Shown here: positions 1-7,895 of the stretch, one piece after another
How positions within the stretch are numbered: position 1 is the stretch's first letter
Layout: each line of letters opens with the position of its first letter
Assembly (NCBI GenBank): GCA_002683405.1
Contig: NYTH01000028.1
Span: forward strand, 124,001 to 188,000
Length of the DNA: 64,000 bases
Origin: Salinisphaeraceae bacterium
GTDB taxonomy: Bacteria; Pseudomonadota; Gammaproteobacteria; Nevskiales; Salinisphaeraceae
Direction: 5' to 3'
Position numbers and translations under genes: made by a program
The notes under the pieces: generated by a model
Database searches by the model: none
The model's input: the letters and a program-made list of their open reading frames with translations, nothing else
What the model was told of the DNA's origin: nothing

Positions 1-920
1 CGGTCGGCCTCCTCGGCGTCGAGCGTCAGCTGAATATTGGTCCGGGCAGCGGCCTTGGCGAGCTGCAGCAAACGCGGCGGCAGTTCGCTGCGCAGCCGCT
101 CGCGCTGGCGATAGTCGTAGCGTGGATGCAGCGCCGAAAGCTTGACCGAAATGCCCGGCGCGTCGACGGCATTCGCGTAAGGGCCCTCAGCCGCCAGGCA
201 GGCAAAGGCATGGGCATAGCTCTGCAAATAACCATCGGCGTCGGCGTCGGTCAGCGCCGCTTCGCCCAGCATGTCGAAGGAATAACGATATTGGGCGTTG
301 TCGCCCCGGCGCGAGCGCCGCAGTGCCTGCTCGATGGATTCACCCAGCACGAATTGGCGACCCATCAGACCCATGGCCGCACGCAGGGCCGAGCGGACAA
401 CCGGCTCGCCGGTCCGCCGCACCAGCGCCTGCAGCGGTCGGGTGAAGTCCCGCCGTGATTTCGGCGGCAGATTGATCATGCGCCCCGTGAGAATCAGGCC
501 CCAGGTAGAGGCGTTCACGAACAGGGATTCGCTATGGCCCAGGTGGGCCGCCCAGTCGGCGCCGCCGAGTTTATCGGCAATCAGCGCCTCGGCAGTGTGG
601 TCATCGGGTATGCGCAACAATCCCTCCGCCAGGCACATAAGTAAAACGCCCTCTTCCGACGACAGATCGTATTCCCCCATGAAGGCATCGATGCCGTGCG
701 CCCCGGCGCCGCTGGCGCGCACCCGGCGAATCCAGTCGATCGCGTTCCGTTCGACCCGTTGGCCCACGCCAGCGGGCACCCGGGCCTCGTCGATCCGTGC
801 CGCCACCGCCGCGCACTCCTCGGCCAGATAAGCCGCGCGCAACCGCGCTCCAGGCGCGTCGGCTGCCTGGCTCGCGGACCGTTCGCGGGGATCGCTCTGC
901 ATACCCTCAGCTTCGCTCAT
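1..920 (-). CDS. putA: Bifunctional proline dehydrogenase / P5C dehydrogenase PutA, 5' part (runs off the window)
   Basis: About 306 N-terminal residues are present; the frame continues past base 1. PutA oxidises proline to glutamate in two FAD- and NAD-dependent steps at the inner face of the membrane. Visible family motifs are RLRAAYLAEE near residue 27, then LMCLAEGLLRIPD and SLFVNASTWGLILTGRMI, then the start of the FAD-barrel domain with FVLGESIEQAL, YSFDMLGEAA and SVKLSALHPRYDYRQRERL. The LMCLAEGLLRIPD motif lies near residue 85, much earlier than in the autoregulatory E. coli protein, and there is no ribbon-helix-helix segment before it. This suggests a short, non-DNA-binding PutA. ATG at 920 is the first start; ATG at 902 is an in-frame alternative. 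It is divergent from the small gene at 1100. Confidence 0.93.
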   Translation of the reverse strand, partial: MSEAEGMQSDPRERSASQAADAPGARLRAAYLAEECAAVAARIDEARVPAGVGQRVERNAIDWIRRVRASGAGAHGIDAFMGEYDLSSEEGVLLMCLAEGLLRIPDDHTAEALIADKLGGADWAAHLGHSESLFVNASTWGLILTGRMINLPPKSRRDFTRPLQALVRRTGEPVVRSALRAAMGLMGRQFVLGESIEQALRRSRRGDNAQYRYSFDMLGEAALTDADADGYLQSYAHAFACLAAEGPYANAVDAPGISVKLSALHPRYDYRQRERLRSELPPRLLQLAKAAARTNIQLTLDAEEAD

Positions 921-1099
921 CCGGCCCACCGAGTGAAGCCAGGCCGTTCGACCCGCGTCGCGGCGGGGTTTGCCCACGGCTGCCCGGCAGAACGACTACA
1001 GCGATGTCGGATATTTCCTACAGGTATACCCTTGCGTAAAACTACCTAGCTCAATTAGGCTATTGATATCTTGCAAATCCCAAGCAATTGGAGAATTCA

Positions 1100-1309
1100 A
1101 TGTCGCAGTCCCGTAAATCCGCCGAATCGCCTCGCTTTCGCGGTACCGGACTGATCATCGCTGTTCTGGTGGCCTTGTTTTTCTACGTGGCGATGGGTTT
1201 CGGGCCGTTCGGGGCCGACGCCTACGACACCAAGGGCCAGCCCGTGCAGGTTCAGCAATTTGGCAGCACCGCCATGGGCAGCGCTGATTACCGCGTCGGT
1301 CAGCTCTAG
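1100..1309 (+). CDS. Small single-pass membrane protein, unknown function
   Basis: A 69-residue protein with a basic N-terminus (MSQSRKSAESPRFRG), one hydrophobic segment at about residues 17-36 (LIIAVLVALFFYVAMGFGPF) and a short polar tail. GGAG at 1090-1093 lies six bases before the ATG and supports this start over the in-frame TTG at 1088. No family is recognised. The reading frame, ribosome site and membrane segment are seen; any function would be a guess. It is transcribed away from putA. Confidence 0.6.
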   Translation: MSQSRKSAESPRFRGTGLIIAVLVALFFYVAMGFGPFGADAYDTKGQPVQVQQFGSTAMGSADYRVGQL

Positions 1310-1328
1310 GCCGACTCCCGTAGCCGCA

Positions 1329-1958
1329 TCAGGTCCCGGGCAGCCGGTACGGACGTAGCTGGTCGCGATACAGGGCTCTTGCCCAGGCCGGCAGACTGCG
1401 TTCCAGCTTGACCACCCGTCCGCGTACCAGCGTCATCAGCCATCGCGGCGGCCGGGCATAGCGCGAGCAGTCGTACACGCGGGTCACATCGGCCAGCAGC
1501 GTGGCTTCACGAATCAAGGCCTGATTCCGCGCATGGCGCTCACGCGTCTTCGCTTCGGGCACGGCATGACCGCCTTCCACCACCCGCTGCGCCACGCGCG
1601 CCACCGAGATGTCCGCGTTTCGGACATGCAGGTGATACAGATTGATGGTGTAGCCCGCCATGCGGGCCTGGCGGAGCAGATCAAGCTTGGAGGGGTGCGA
1701 AAACACCGTTTCCGCGACAAAGGATCGGCCCTCGCCAATCAGGGTATCGCGCTGCGCTGCCGCCCTCTGAGCCGCCACGTAGCTGTCCAGCGTCTCGCCT
1801 GCCTGTCGCGCGGCCCGCTCGATCTCGTCGGCGTTGATGAACGGCGCCTGGCTGCTGCGGGCCAGCAACTGGTAGTAGAACGTCGTCTTGCCGGCGCCAT
1901 TGGGGCCGACAATCAGGTGAAGTATCGGGTGCTTTTCCCCGCCCAGCGGATCATGCAT
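1329..1958 (-). CDS. Zeta-toxin family P-loop kinase (toxin of a type II TA pair)
   Basis: A 209-residue P-loop protein of the zeta-toxin/PezT type. The Walker A motif GPNGAGKTT is at about residues 18-26, followed by FINADEIERAARQ (the zeta substrate-side region) and FVAETVFSHPSKLDLLRQA. An Arg-rich stretch, RVAQRVVEGGHAVPEAKTRERH, corresponds to the family's Walker B/arginine region. Zeta toxins phosphorylate UDP-N-acetylglucosamine and so poison wall synthesis; chromosomal short forms like this one are less studied. It starts 11 bases after the stop of the ParD-like gene, as expected for the second gene of a toxin-antitoxin operon. The ribosome site is weak, which fits translational coupling to the antitoxin. 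Confidence 0.82.
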   Translation of the reverse strand: MHDPLGGEKHPILHLIVGPNGAGKTTFYYQLLARSSQAPFINADEIERAARQAGETLDSYVAAQRAAAQRDTLIGEGRSFVAETVFSHPSKLDLLRQARMAGYTINLYHLHVRNADISVARVAQRVVEGGHAVPEAKTRERHARNQALIREATLLADVTRVYDCSRYARPPRWLMTLVRGRVVKLERSLPAWARALYRDQLRPYRLPGT

Positions 1959-1969
1959 GCCCGAGCGCT

Positions 1970-2305
1970 TCAGTCACCCAGGTTTTTCGTATCCACGCCA
2001 TCCGCCTCATGACGGGCGCGCATGTCATCGAAAAAGCCGCCCATGACCGCCGCCGGGTTTTCCATGAGTTCGCCCTGTTCCACCAGATAGGCCTCCTGTT
2101 CCTCAGCGCTGAGATCGTCATAAGCGTATTCCGCCTGCAGCGCAGCGCGCACGCGTTCGTAGCTGAAGCCGGGCGATTTTTCGGCTATGCGGCCAATGCG
2201 AAGCCAGTGTTCAACCTGGCCCGCAATCGACCGGCTCATGGTGGCGGCCTCGCGCCGCACCTCCGCGATGAGTTCTTCTGATAAACGGACTGCCTGGCCT
2301 GCCAT
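1970..2305 (-). CDS. ParD-like antitoxin
   Basis: A 111-residue protein starting MAGQAVRLSEELIAEVRREA, matching the ParD-like antitoxin family. The N-terminal half has a beta strand plus helices of ribbon-helix-helix type, including SRSIAGQVEHWLRIGR, and is the likely DNA-binding and dimer part. The acidic C-terminal half (LSAEEQEAYLVEQGELMENP) would bind the toxin. The start at 2305 is set by GGAGAGG just upstream; the frame is open further upstream but without a ribosome site. It is the first gene of the pair with the zeta-type kinase and lies behind a perfect palindrome at 2346-2364. Confidence 0.8.
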   Translation of the reverse strand: MAGQAVRLSEELIAEVRREAATMSRSIAGQVEHWLRIGRIAEKSPGFSYERVRAALQAEYAYDDLSAEEQEAYLVEQGELMENPAAVMGGFFDDMRARHEADGVDTKNLGD

Positions 2306-2337
2306 GATCCTCTCCTTCTCTTGCCGGCTAAGGCTGC

Positions 2338-2364
2338 ATTGTATCGCGTTGCAATATGCAACGC
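2338..2364 (-). promoter_or_regulatory. Toxin-antitoxin promoter region with palindromic operator
   Basis: GCGTTGCA-ATA-TGCAACGC at 2346-2364 is a perfect palindrome with 8-base arms. A -10-like TACAAT reads on the minus strand at 2343-2338, directly beside it. The site lies about 40 bases upstream of the antitoxin start. This is the usual geometry for autorepression by an RHH antitoxin; binding is inferred. Confidence 0.6.
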
Positions 2365-2544
2365 AGCGTTCGTCACGCCACATGACCGTCCGTCGGCCAT
2401 GGTTCACGGGCCGCGGTTTTCAGCGGCGGATCGGCCGATAACGTATCGGGGGGAAGGCCGAATGACTGGACATAGGCGCGCGACGCGCCCGCTACGGCCT
2501 TTTGGCGAACGAAAGTCTTGCAAGACTGGCGGAACCGGCGGCTG

Positions 2545-3765
2545 ATGCTCGAGCACGAAAACAGACTCATCGAACAGCAGGTGGCCCGCGGCTTCCGGTG
2601 GCTGCGGTTTGACGCGCCCCTGGAACAGGCGTTTCGCCATTACCTGTTCGACACGGGCCGGTGGCTGCGCTTTTTCCTGGTGTTATCCAGCCTGGTGGTC
2701 CTGGTGCTCGTAACCCTGTTTGATCACGCGCTGCTCAACACACCGCCCAGGCTGGATGCCGTGGCGCATCCGCTGCAGCGCTGGGTCACCCTGCCTGCGC
2801 TGATCGTCGCGCTGCTGCTGACGCTACGGCCCGGGCACCGCCAGAAGTCCGATATCAGCCTGGTGATCACCGCCATCCTGCTGGTGGCCTCCGTGCTGAT
2901 CCAGCGCGCCGTGGGGGCGGGTTACGGCTTCGACGTGCCCATCGAATTCATCGCCACCACCATTGCCGCCATCTTCTTTCTGGGCCGGCTCCCCTTTCGC
3001 CGATTCTTCTTGTTCGCGCTGGTCCTGACGCTCGTCATGCTGTGGGTGGAATATGCCTTCGTCGAGCCGGAGCGGGACGGCTGGTACCGCGTCGGCGTGG
3101 CCTGCATGATGATTCTGCTGAGCTGCGTGGGCGGCTACTTCTTCGAGTACGTCATGCGCGATGCCTGGCTGCAGCGCAAGCTGCTGGAAAACCTGGCCAC
3201 GCGCGACCCGCTGACCGGCCTGGCCAACCGGCGCGCTTTCAACCTGCTGGCCGAGCGGGCCCTGCGCATGGCCCGCCGCGACCGTGAACCGCTGGCGCTG
3301 GCCATTCTTGACGTGGACGCCTTCAAGCCTTTCAACGACATCTACGGCCACACGGCCGGCGACAACTGTCTGCGCCGCATCGCGCGGACCATCGGCGCCG
3401 TCCCGCGCAGACCGCTGGACGTGTGCGGACGCTATGGCGGTGAGGAGTTCATTATCGCGCTGCACGGCGCAGGGGAAGCCGATGCGGCGGCGATGTTCCA
3501 GACCCTGTGCAGCAACATCGAGCAGCTACACATACCCAACAGCGGATCGACCAATGCGGCTTTCGTGACGGCGAGCATCGGTCTGGCCGTGGCGGATGAC
3601 CCGTCCATTGTCTCCATGCAGGAACTGATCGAGCTCGCGGATGAGGCGCTCTACCGCGCCAAAAGCCGCGGACGCAATCAGCTGTGCATTGCGGACACCC
3701 CCGCGGCGGCGGCCACCGCGCCTCTGCGCGTGGTCAGCAAGGCGTCCAGGGGTTCCCTGAACTAG
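2545..3765 (+). CDS. Membrane-bound diguanylate cyclase (GGDEF)
   Basis: A 406-residue protein. The N-terminal 220 residues hold about six hydrophobic membrane segments, beginning with WLRFFLVLSSLVVLVLVTLF. The C-terminal GGDEF domain begins at NLATRDPLTGLANRRAF. The active-site loop is GGEEF, a catalytically competent variant, and RPLD lies exactly five residues before it, so an inhibitory I-site (RxxD) appears intact. The enzyme should make cyclic di-GMP and be feedback-inhibited. The sensory domain is not one recognised here. TTG at 2518 is an in-frame alternative start. It converges on a hybrid histidine kinase. Confidence 0.9.
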   Translation: MLEHENRLIEQQVARGFRWLRFDAPLEQAFRHYLFDTGRWLRFFLVLSSLVVLVLVTLFDHALLNTPPRLDAVAHPLQRWVTLPALIVALLLTLRPGHRQKSDISLVITAILLVASVLIQRAVGAGYGFDVPIEFIATTIAAIFFLGRLPFRRFFLFALVLTLVMLWVEYAFVEPERDGWYRVGVACMMILLSCVGGYFFEYVMRDAWLQRKLLENLATRDPLTGLANRRAFNLLAERALRMARRDREPLALAILDVDAFKPFNDIYGHTAGDNCLRRIARTIGAVPRRPLDVCGRYGGEEFIIALHGAGEADAAAMFQTLCSNIEQLHIPNSGSTNAAFVTASIGLAVADDPSIVSMQELIELADEALYRAKSRGRNQLCIADTPAAAATAPLRVVSKASRGSLN

Positions 3766-3800
3766 GAAGCCGCCAAAATGCTCAGCATTTCAGCAGCCTC

Positions 3801-5834
3801 CTAGAGCCGAGCGCGCCGGCGCCGGGGGACAGGCGACCGGGCGGCACGCAGCAGCGACTCGATGTGGTCAAAGGCCACCGGCTTGGTGAGATAGTGATCC
3901 ACTCCCGCAGCGCGCCCCTGCTCCCGGTCTTCCGTGCGACCCCAGCCGCTGAGGGCGATCAGCAGCACCGCCTCGCCCCGCGGCAACTGCCGAATGCGTC
4001 GGGCAACCTCCAGACCGCTGATGTCGGGCAGGCCAATATCGAGAATGACCGCCTCGGGCTCGAAGCGCGGAAACAGCCCTAGCGCGGCTTCACCGTCGCC
4101 GACCCATCTGACCCGATGACCCATGATTTCCAGCACGCTCACCATGGCCTGCGCGACACTGCTGTTGTCTTCTACCAGCAGCACGCGCATGGGCGGTGCC
4201 GTCCGGGCGGCGCTGCCAGGCCCCTCATCCGCCGCCTCGGACTGGCGGGGCGCCTGGCGATCCAGCTGAACATCAAAGCGCGCGCCCGCGCCGCGGCCCG
4301 CGCTGTAAACCGAGATATGCCCGTCATGCGCCTCGACCAGCTGGCGCGAGAGCGCCAGTCCGATGCCCAGGCCGCCGTCGTGGCTGTTTGCGCCGCGATA
4401 GAAGAATTCGAAGATTCGCGGCTGATCGTCCGGCGCAATCCCGCAGCCGTTGTCCTCGATGCTCACCTGCAGCTGCTCCCCGCGTGGATAGGCAGTCAGT
4501 CGTACCTGACCCCGCTTGGGCGTGCAGAAGCGCACCGCGTTGCCGAGCAGGTTCAGAAACACCTGGTGCAGACGAATGGGGTCCGCCCAGGTCGGCATCG
4601 GCTGTTCCGATATATCGATCCGCAGCTCGCAGCCGCGTTCATCGTACAAATGCAAGGCGTCGCAAATGGCGGTGTTGAGCACCTGCTCGAGCTCCACGAC
4701 CTGCGGCTTGAGCCGGAAATTGGGCAGGGAGACGTAGGCGGTCTCCATGAGATCGTCCACCAGCCGGGTCAGGTGCTCCACCTGGCGACGCATGAGAACA
4801 TGATCACTACCCAGCGCGAGCGATGTGTGGCGGACCTCCACATGGCGGAGGGCTGCGGTCAGCGCGCTGAGCGGGTTGCGCAATTCATGGCTGAGAATCG
4901 AGATGAATTTCTCCTTCTCGGCCAGCGCACGCTCAAGCTGAAGTTCGACGCGCTTGCGGCCGTCGATATCCACGTTCATGCCCATCCATTTCAGCACCGC
5001 GCCGTCGCGGTCCCGGATGGCCACGGCGCGGGCACGGCTCCAGTGAGTCGCGCCATCCGGGTGCACCAGGCGGTATTCCGCATCGTAGGGCTGGCCGGTG
5101 GCCACCGAGCGATCCCATAGCTGCCGGACCCGGACCTGATCCTCGGGATGCAGCGCGTCAAGCCAGCCGACCCCGAGCATGTCGGGCGGCGTCTGGCCGG
5201 TCAGCTTCAGCCAGGTGTCGGAATCACTCTCGATCTGCCCCTCACCGTTTGCCTCCCAGAAGCTTTGCGCCGTGGCTTCCAGCAAAAAACGGAACTGCTG
5301 GCGGCGCTCCGCGAGCTGCTGCGCGTTGCGCACACTGTCGGTCACCTCGTGAAAGTCCACGCGCACGCCGGCTGGCGCGAGCCCGTCTGCGAACAGCGGG
5401 GTCAGCGTGTACCGAAAGAAACGCGGCGCGCGTTCGGGGTTGCCCTCCGCCGGGGTGATGAACTCGCCCTGCTCGCAAGGCTGACCGGCCAGTATTTCAT
5501 CCACCTCGGCTTGCAGGCGCGTGTTCTGATCGAACCAGAGTTGCGCCAGCGGCTGGCCCAGCAGCGTCTCGCGCGGGAAGGGGCCGTCCAGAAACGCCTG
5601 ATTGGCGCAGCAGACCAGCGGCTGCGCTTGACCCCAGGCCACCATCGCCGGCGAGGGCGCGCACAGCGCCGCGTTGACGGCGGCCCGTTGCGCGGTAGCC
5701 CAGCCATCGGCAGGGCCCAGTGCCGTGGTCTGCCAGTCGAATTGCTCGACCAGGCGTGCTGCGTTATCCAGGGTTGCAAGCAAGTCGGATGACCGTGTGT
5801 CGCTGAAGTCCTGCCTAGATAATCGCAGAAACAT
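3801..5834 (-). CDS. Hybrid sensor histidine kinase (PAS-HisKA-HATPase-REC)
   Basis: A 677-residue cytoplasmic signalling protein without clear membrane segments. It starts with a PAS-like region (about residues 30-150) and then a PAS_3-type domain ending in MGMNVDIDGRKR. The HisKA box is ILSHELRNPLSALTA, with the phospho-acceptor His. The ATPase domain has N box LLGNAVRF, G1 DNGCGIAPDD and G2 GLGIGLALSRQL. The C-terminal receiver domain begins MRVLLVEDN, with the phospho-acceptor Asp in VILDIGLPDISG and the conserved Lys in YLTKP. The lack of an output domain suggests a phosphorelay partner elsewhere. The ribosome site is poor, so the exact start is uncertain. Confidence 0.9.
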   Translation of the reverse strand: MFLRLSRQDFSDTRSSDLLATLDNAARLVEQFDWQTTALGPADGWATAQRAAVNAALCAPSPAMVAWGQAQPLVCCANQAFLDGPFPRETLLGQPLAQLWFDQNTRLQAEVDEILAGQPCEQGEFITPAEGNPERAPRFFRYTLTPLFADGLAPAGVRVDFHEVTDSVRNAQQLAERRQQFRFLLEATAQSFWEANGEGQIESDSDTWLKLTGQTPPDMLGVGWLDALHPEDQVRVRQLWDRSVATGQPYDAEYRLVHPDGATHWSRARAVAIRDRDGAVLKWMGMNVDIDGRKRVELQLERALAEKEKFISILSHELRNPLSALTAALRHVEVRHTSLALGSDHVLMRRQVEHLTRLVDDLMETAYVSLPNFRLKPQVVELEQVLNTAICDALHLYDERGCELRIDISEQPMPTWADPIRLHQVFLNLLGNAVRFCTPKRGQVRLTAYPRGEQLQVSIEDNGCGIAPDDQPRIFEFFYRGANSHDGGLGIGLALSRQLVEAHDGHISVYSAGRGAGARFDVQLDRQAPRQSEAADEGPGSAARTAPPMRVLLVEDNSSVAQAMVSVLEIMGHRVRWVGDGEAALGLFPRFEPEAVILDIGLPDISGLEVARRIRQLPRGEAVLLIALSGWGRTEDREQGRAAGVDHYLTKPVAFDHIESLLRAARSPVPRRRRARL

Positions 5835-5890
5835 GCGTTTTTCAACGCGTAGAATCCCTCGCCTGACGCTACGGCGCGATCAGCGGCGCA

Positions 5891-6283
5891 TCAGCCGGCC
5901 AGCTGGCGCCAGACGGCCCACGCGAAGAAACCGATGTTGGCGCACAGAAGGCAGAACACTGCAAAGGAACCCATATCCTTGCTCTGGCGAGCCATGTCGG
6001 ATACTTCGGGCGACACGCGATCTACGATCCGTTCGATCGCGGTGTTGAGCGATTCGACGGCGGCGAGCAACAAAAAGAGCAGACAAAACAGCCCGGTCTG
6101 CCAGCCGGGTACGCCGAGCAGGATCAGCACGCCCAGGCCCAGCATGAATCCCAGGAGCTCGTGCCGGAAGGCCAGCTCGCCCAGCAGGTCCCTGAACCCG
6201 TTCAGCGAATACCGCCCGGCTGCCACAATGTGGGCCAGACCCGTGACCTTTTCGCGCGGGTCACCGCTTGGTGGCTCGAACAT
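5891..6283 (-). CDS. dgkA: Diacylglycerol kinase DgkA
   Basis: A 130-residue integral membrane kinase that phosphorylates diacylglycerol to phosphatidate during turnover of membrane-derived oligosaccharides and LPS modification. The family signature ESLNTAIERIVDRVSPE is intact, as is the early RYSLNGFRDLLGELAFRHEL segment. Three hydrophobic helices are visible. ATG at 6283 is preferred over TTG at 6286 because GAGAGGA ends five bases upstream. Confidence 0.95.
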   Translation of the reverse strand: MFEPPSGDPREKVTGLAHIVAAGRYSLNGFRDLLGELAFRHELLGFMLGLGVLILLGVPGWQTGLFCLLFLLLAAVESLNTAIERIVDRVSPEVSDMARQSKDMGSFAVFCLLCANIGFFAWAVWRQLAG

Positions 6284-6294
6284 CAAATCCTCTC

Positions 6295-6567
6295 GACTGG
6301 CTGCGGGCGTAAATTCGCAGGGTCACAGCTCGATGCGTCAGCGCAATGACAGCGCCAGCACCGACATGCCGTTTGTCGGCCGCCAGCCATCGAGAAAACG
6401 TTGCTTATTGGAGACTTTTTTTACTCGTAACATCAGCAACATAAGAAATTGCTGCCGGGACTGCATGCCGATCACGGTCAATCCGGCGCGAGGCTGCCAA
6501 CCGGAAAAAGGCGAAAAAATCGGCTTTATTTTTATTAAAACAACAACTTAATTATCTTTTCAGAAGC
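6295..6567. other. Intergenic region, AT-rich, upstream of the EF-hand gene
   Basis: No coding sequence was found here. The last ~60 bases (6520-6560) are strongly AT-rich. Read on the minus strand, they contain a stretch matching the IHF consensus at all but one fixed position. Such a site between an enhancer and a sigma-54 promoter would be typical. Enhancer-binding sites were not identified. Confidence 0.4.
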
Positions 6568-6582
6568 TGGCACGCGCTTTGC
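6568..6582 (+). promoter_or_regulatory. Sigma-54 (RpoN) type -24/-12 promoter
   Basis: TGGCACGCGCTTTGC matches the -24 box TGGCACG and the -12 core TTGC. The GG (6569-6570) and GC (6581-6582) are separated by the required 10 bases. The start of transcription would fall about 24 bases upstream of the EF-hand gene's ATG at 6618. An AT-rich, IHF-like stretch lies just upstream. Confidence 0.7.
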
Positions 6583-6617
6583 GATAGAGACGGGCATCAA
6601 TAACAACAGAGCCCGCC

Positions 6618-6935
6618 ATGAAAAGTCTTTATGTGTCGGCCGTCGTGCTTGTGGCCGTGTATACCGGTGGCGCGACCCTCGCCAAGAATGCCCAGGCCAC
6701 CGGAATGGATGCTTTCGATCTGAATAACGACAATCGGGTCAGTCTGGAAGAGTCGGCCGGGGCCATCAGGCACTTTGACCGCTACGATGCGGACGGCAAC
6801 GGAAGCCTCAACGCGGCGGAGTTCGAGGCCGTGGTCGAACAGGTTCGCCCGAAGCCGGCGCAGGCGCGGCCTGCGTCATCCAGCGACGCCGAGCCTGCCA
6901 AAACCGAATCTGCCGACATCGAACCGAGCATTTAA
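6618..6935 (+). CDS. Secreted EF-hand calcium-binding protein
   Basis: A 105-residue protein with a signal-peptide-like N-terminus (MKSLYVSAVVLVAVYTGGATLAK). Two canonical EF-hand loops follow: DLNNDNRVSLEE at about residues 34-45 and DADGNGSLNAAE at about 57-68. Acidic residues occupy positions 1, 3, 5 and 12 with little deviation. The C-terminal 30 residues are Pro/Ala/Ser/Glu-rich and probably disordered. It is likely a small periplasmic Ca2+-binding protein; its partner is unknown. The upstream sigma-54-type promoter suggests conditional expression. Confidence 0.8.
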   Translation: MKSLYVSAVVLVAVYTGGATLAKNAQATGMDAFDLNNDNRVSLEESAGAIRHFDRYDADGNGSLNAAEFEAVVEQVRPKPAQARPASSSDAEPAKTESADIEPSI

Positions 6936-6985
6936 GGCTGCGGTAAGGCCGGAGGAGAAACGCCGGGTGGCGGCGCGGACAAGCT

Positions 6986-7244
6986 AGCCCGGATATTTCA
7001 CAAGGGCGATTGGCGCGGGCGTGTAAACTATTGATACGTATGAAGAAATATCCATATTTAGGGGTATTTTAGCCGGTACAGTTTGGATTCCGCGCCAATC
7101 TATCGCGGTGCCTTGAGCTTCTCGCGGCGTATCGCTTGTCTTTCACGCCAACCCTAGCTACGGCTAGGATTGGCACTCCAAGACTACGCGCTACTTGCTG
7201 TGAATTCGCAATTCACTCGCGATCCCTCCTGAAATATCCGGGCT
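6986..7244. mobile_element. Possible MITE or palindromic intergenic element
   Basis: Perfect 15-base inverted termini AGCCCGGATATTTCA lie at 6986-7000 and, inverted, at 7230-7244. Similarity continues outward imperfectly to about 6971 and 7259. Inside, GATTGGCGCGG (7008-7018) is repeated inverted at 7090-7100, and two further hairpins occur: 7148-7173 (10 of 11 pairs, TACG loop) and 7200-7216 (7 pairs). There is no transposase. Its right end covers the last codons of the DUF4345 gene. A target duplication could not be shown. Confidence 0.5.
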
Positions 7245-7704
7245 GGGCTTGCCGCGTCGTTTCCCCGGATTTCATGGCGCGCCCCAAAATGCGTTCGCGC
7301 GCAGTTATCCGCCAGTGCCACCAGAGCAGCAGCGGCATACCGACCAGCTCGATCAGCATGGCAAGCACCACGAATACAAGGCCCGTCGTCCCAGCGGGCC
7401 ATCCGGTTTGCGCGACGGCCAGCCCCCGCCCGATGCCGCCCAGAAAGATTACGAACAGCGTTCCCCGCAGCAGGTTGGGGTAGCGCCGCGGCCGCCAGGC
7501 GCACAGACACAGCAGCAGGCCCAGCCCGAACCAGCAGCTCGCAAGAAAGCGAAACTGGCTGTCGAGCACCGGATCCGCCAGGTCACTCGCAGGCACCTGC
7601 ACCCCCAGCGTGACCTGGCCGGTTACCCCCAGCAGCACGTCGGCCAGCCCCGTGACCAGGGGCAGCAGCGCGAACAGCGCCAGCGTAATTCGAAATACGT
7701 GCAT
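7213..7704 (-). CDS. DUF4345 family membrane protein
   Basis: A 163-residue protein with four hydrophobic segments: FRITLALFALLPLVTGLADVL, FRFLASCWFGLGLLLCLCAW, LLRGTLFVIFLGGIGRGLAVA and LVFVVLAMLIELVGMPLLLW. This is the usual DUF4345 topology; family members have no established function. The last ~15 residues (TTRQAQPGYFRRDRE) are encoded by the right terminus of the palindromic element, so the native C-terminus may have been replaced by insertion. It converges on the EF-hand gene. Confidence 0.75.
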   Translation of the reverse strand: MHVFRITLALFALLPLVTGLADVLLGVTGQVTLGVQVPASDLADPVLDSQFRFLASCWFGLGLLLCLCAWRPRRYPNLLRGTLFVIFLGGIGRGLAVAQTGWPAGTTGLVFVVLAMLIELVGMPLLLWWHWRITARERILGRAMKSGETTRQAQPGYFRRDRE

Positions 7705-7895
7705 ATGAATCAGGATGGTTCGGACGGGTAAGGACGGACGTCAGCATACCGTGCTCGCGGCCAGGCCGCGCCGGGGCGGCTCGACTGCTCACGCCGACCT
7801 GACGTTGCGGGGGCGCGCTGTCCCGACCGGCGCTATCATTGCGACCCACCGGCGCGCGACCGCCGCTTGACCCGCCCCCACTGAGAGATTCCGGA

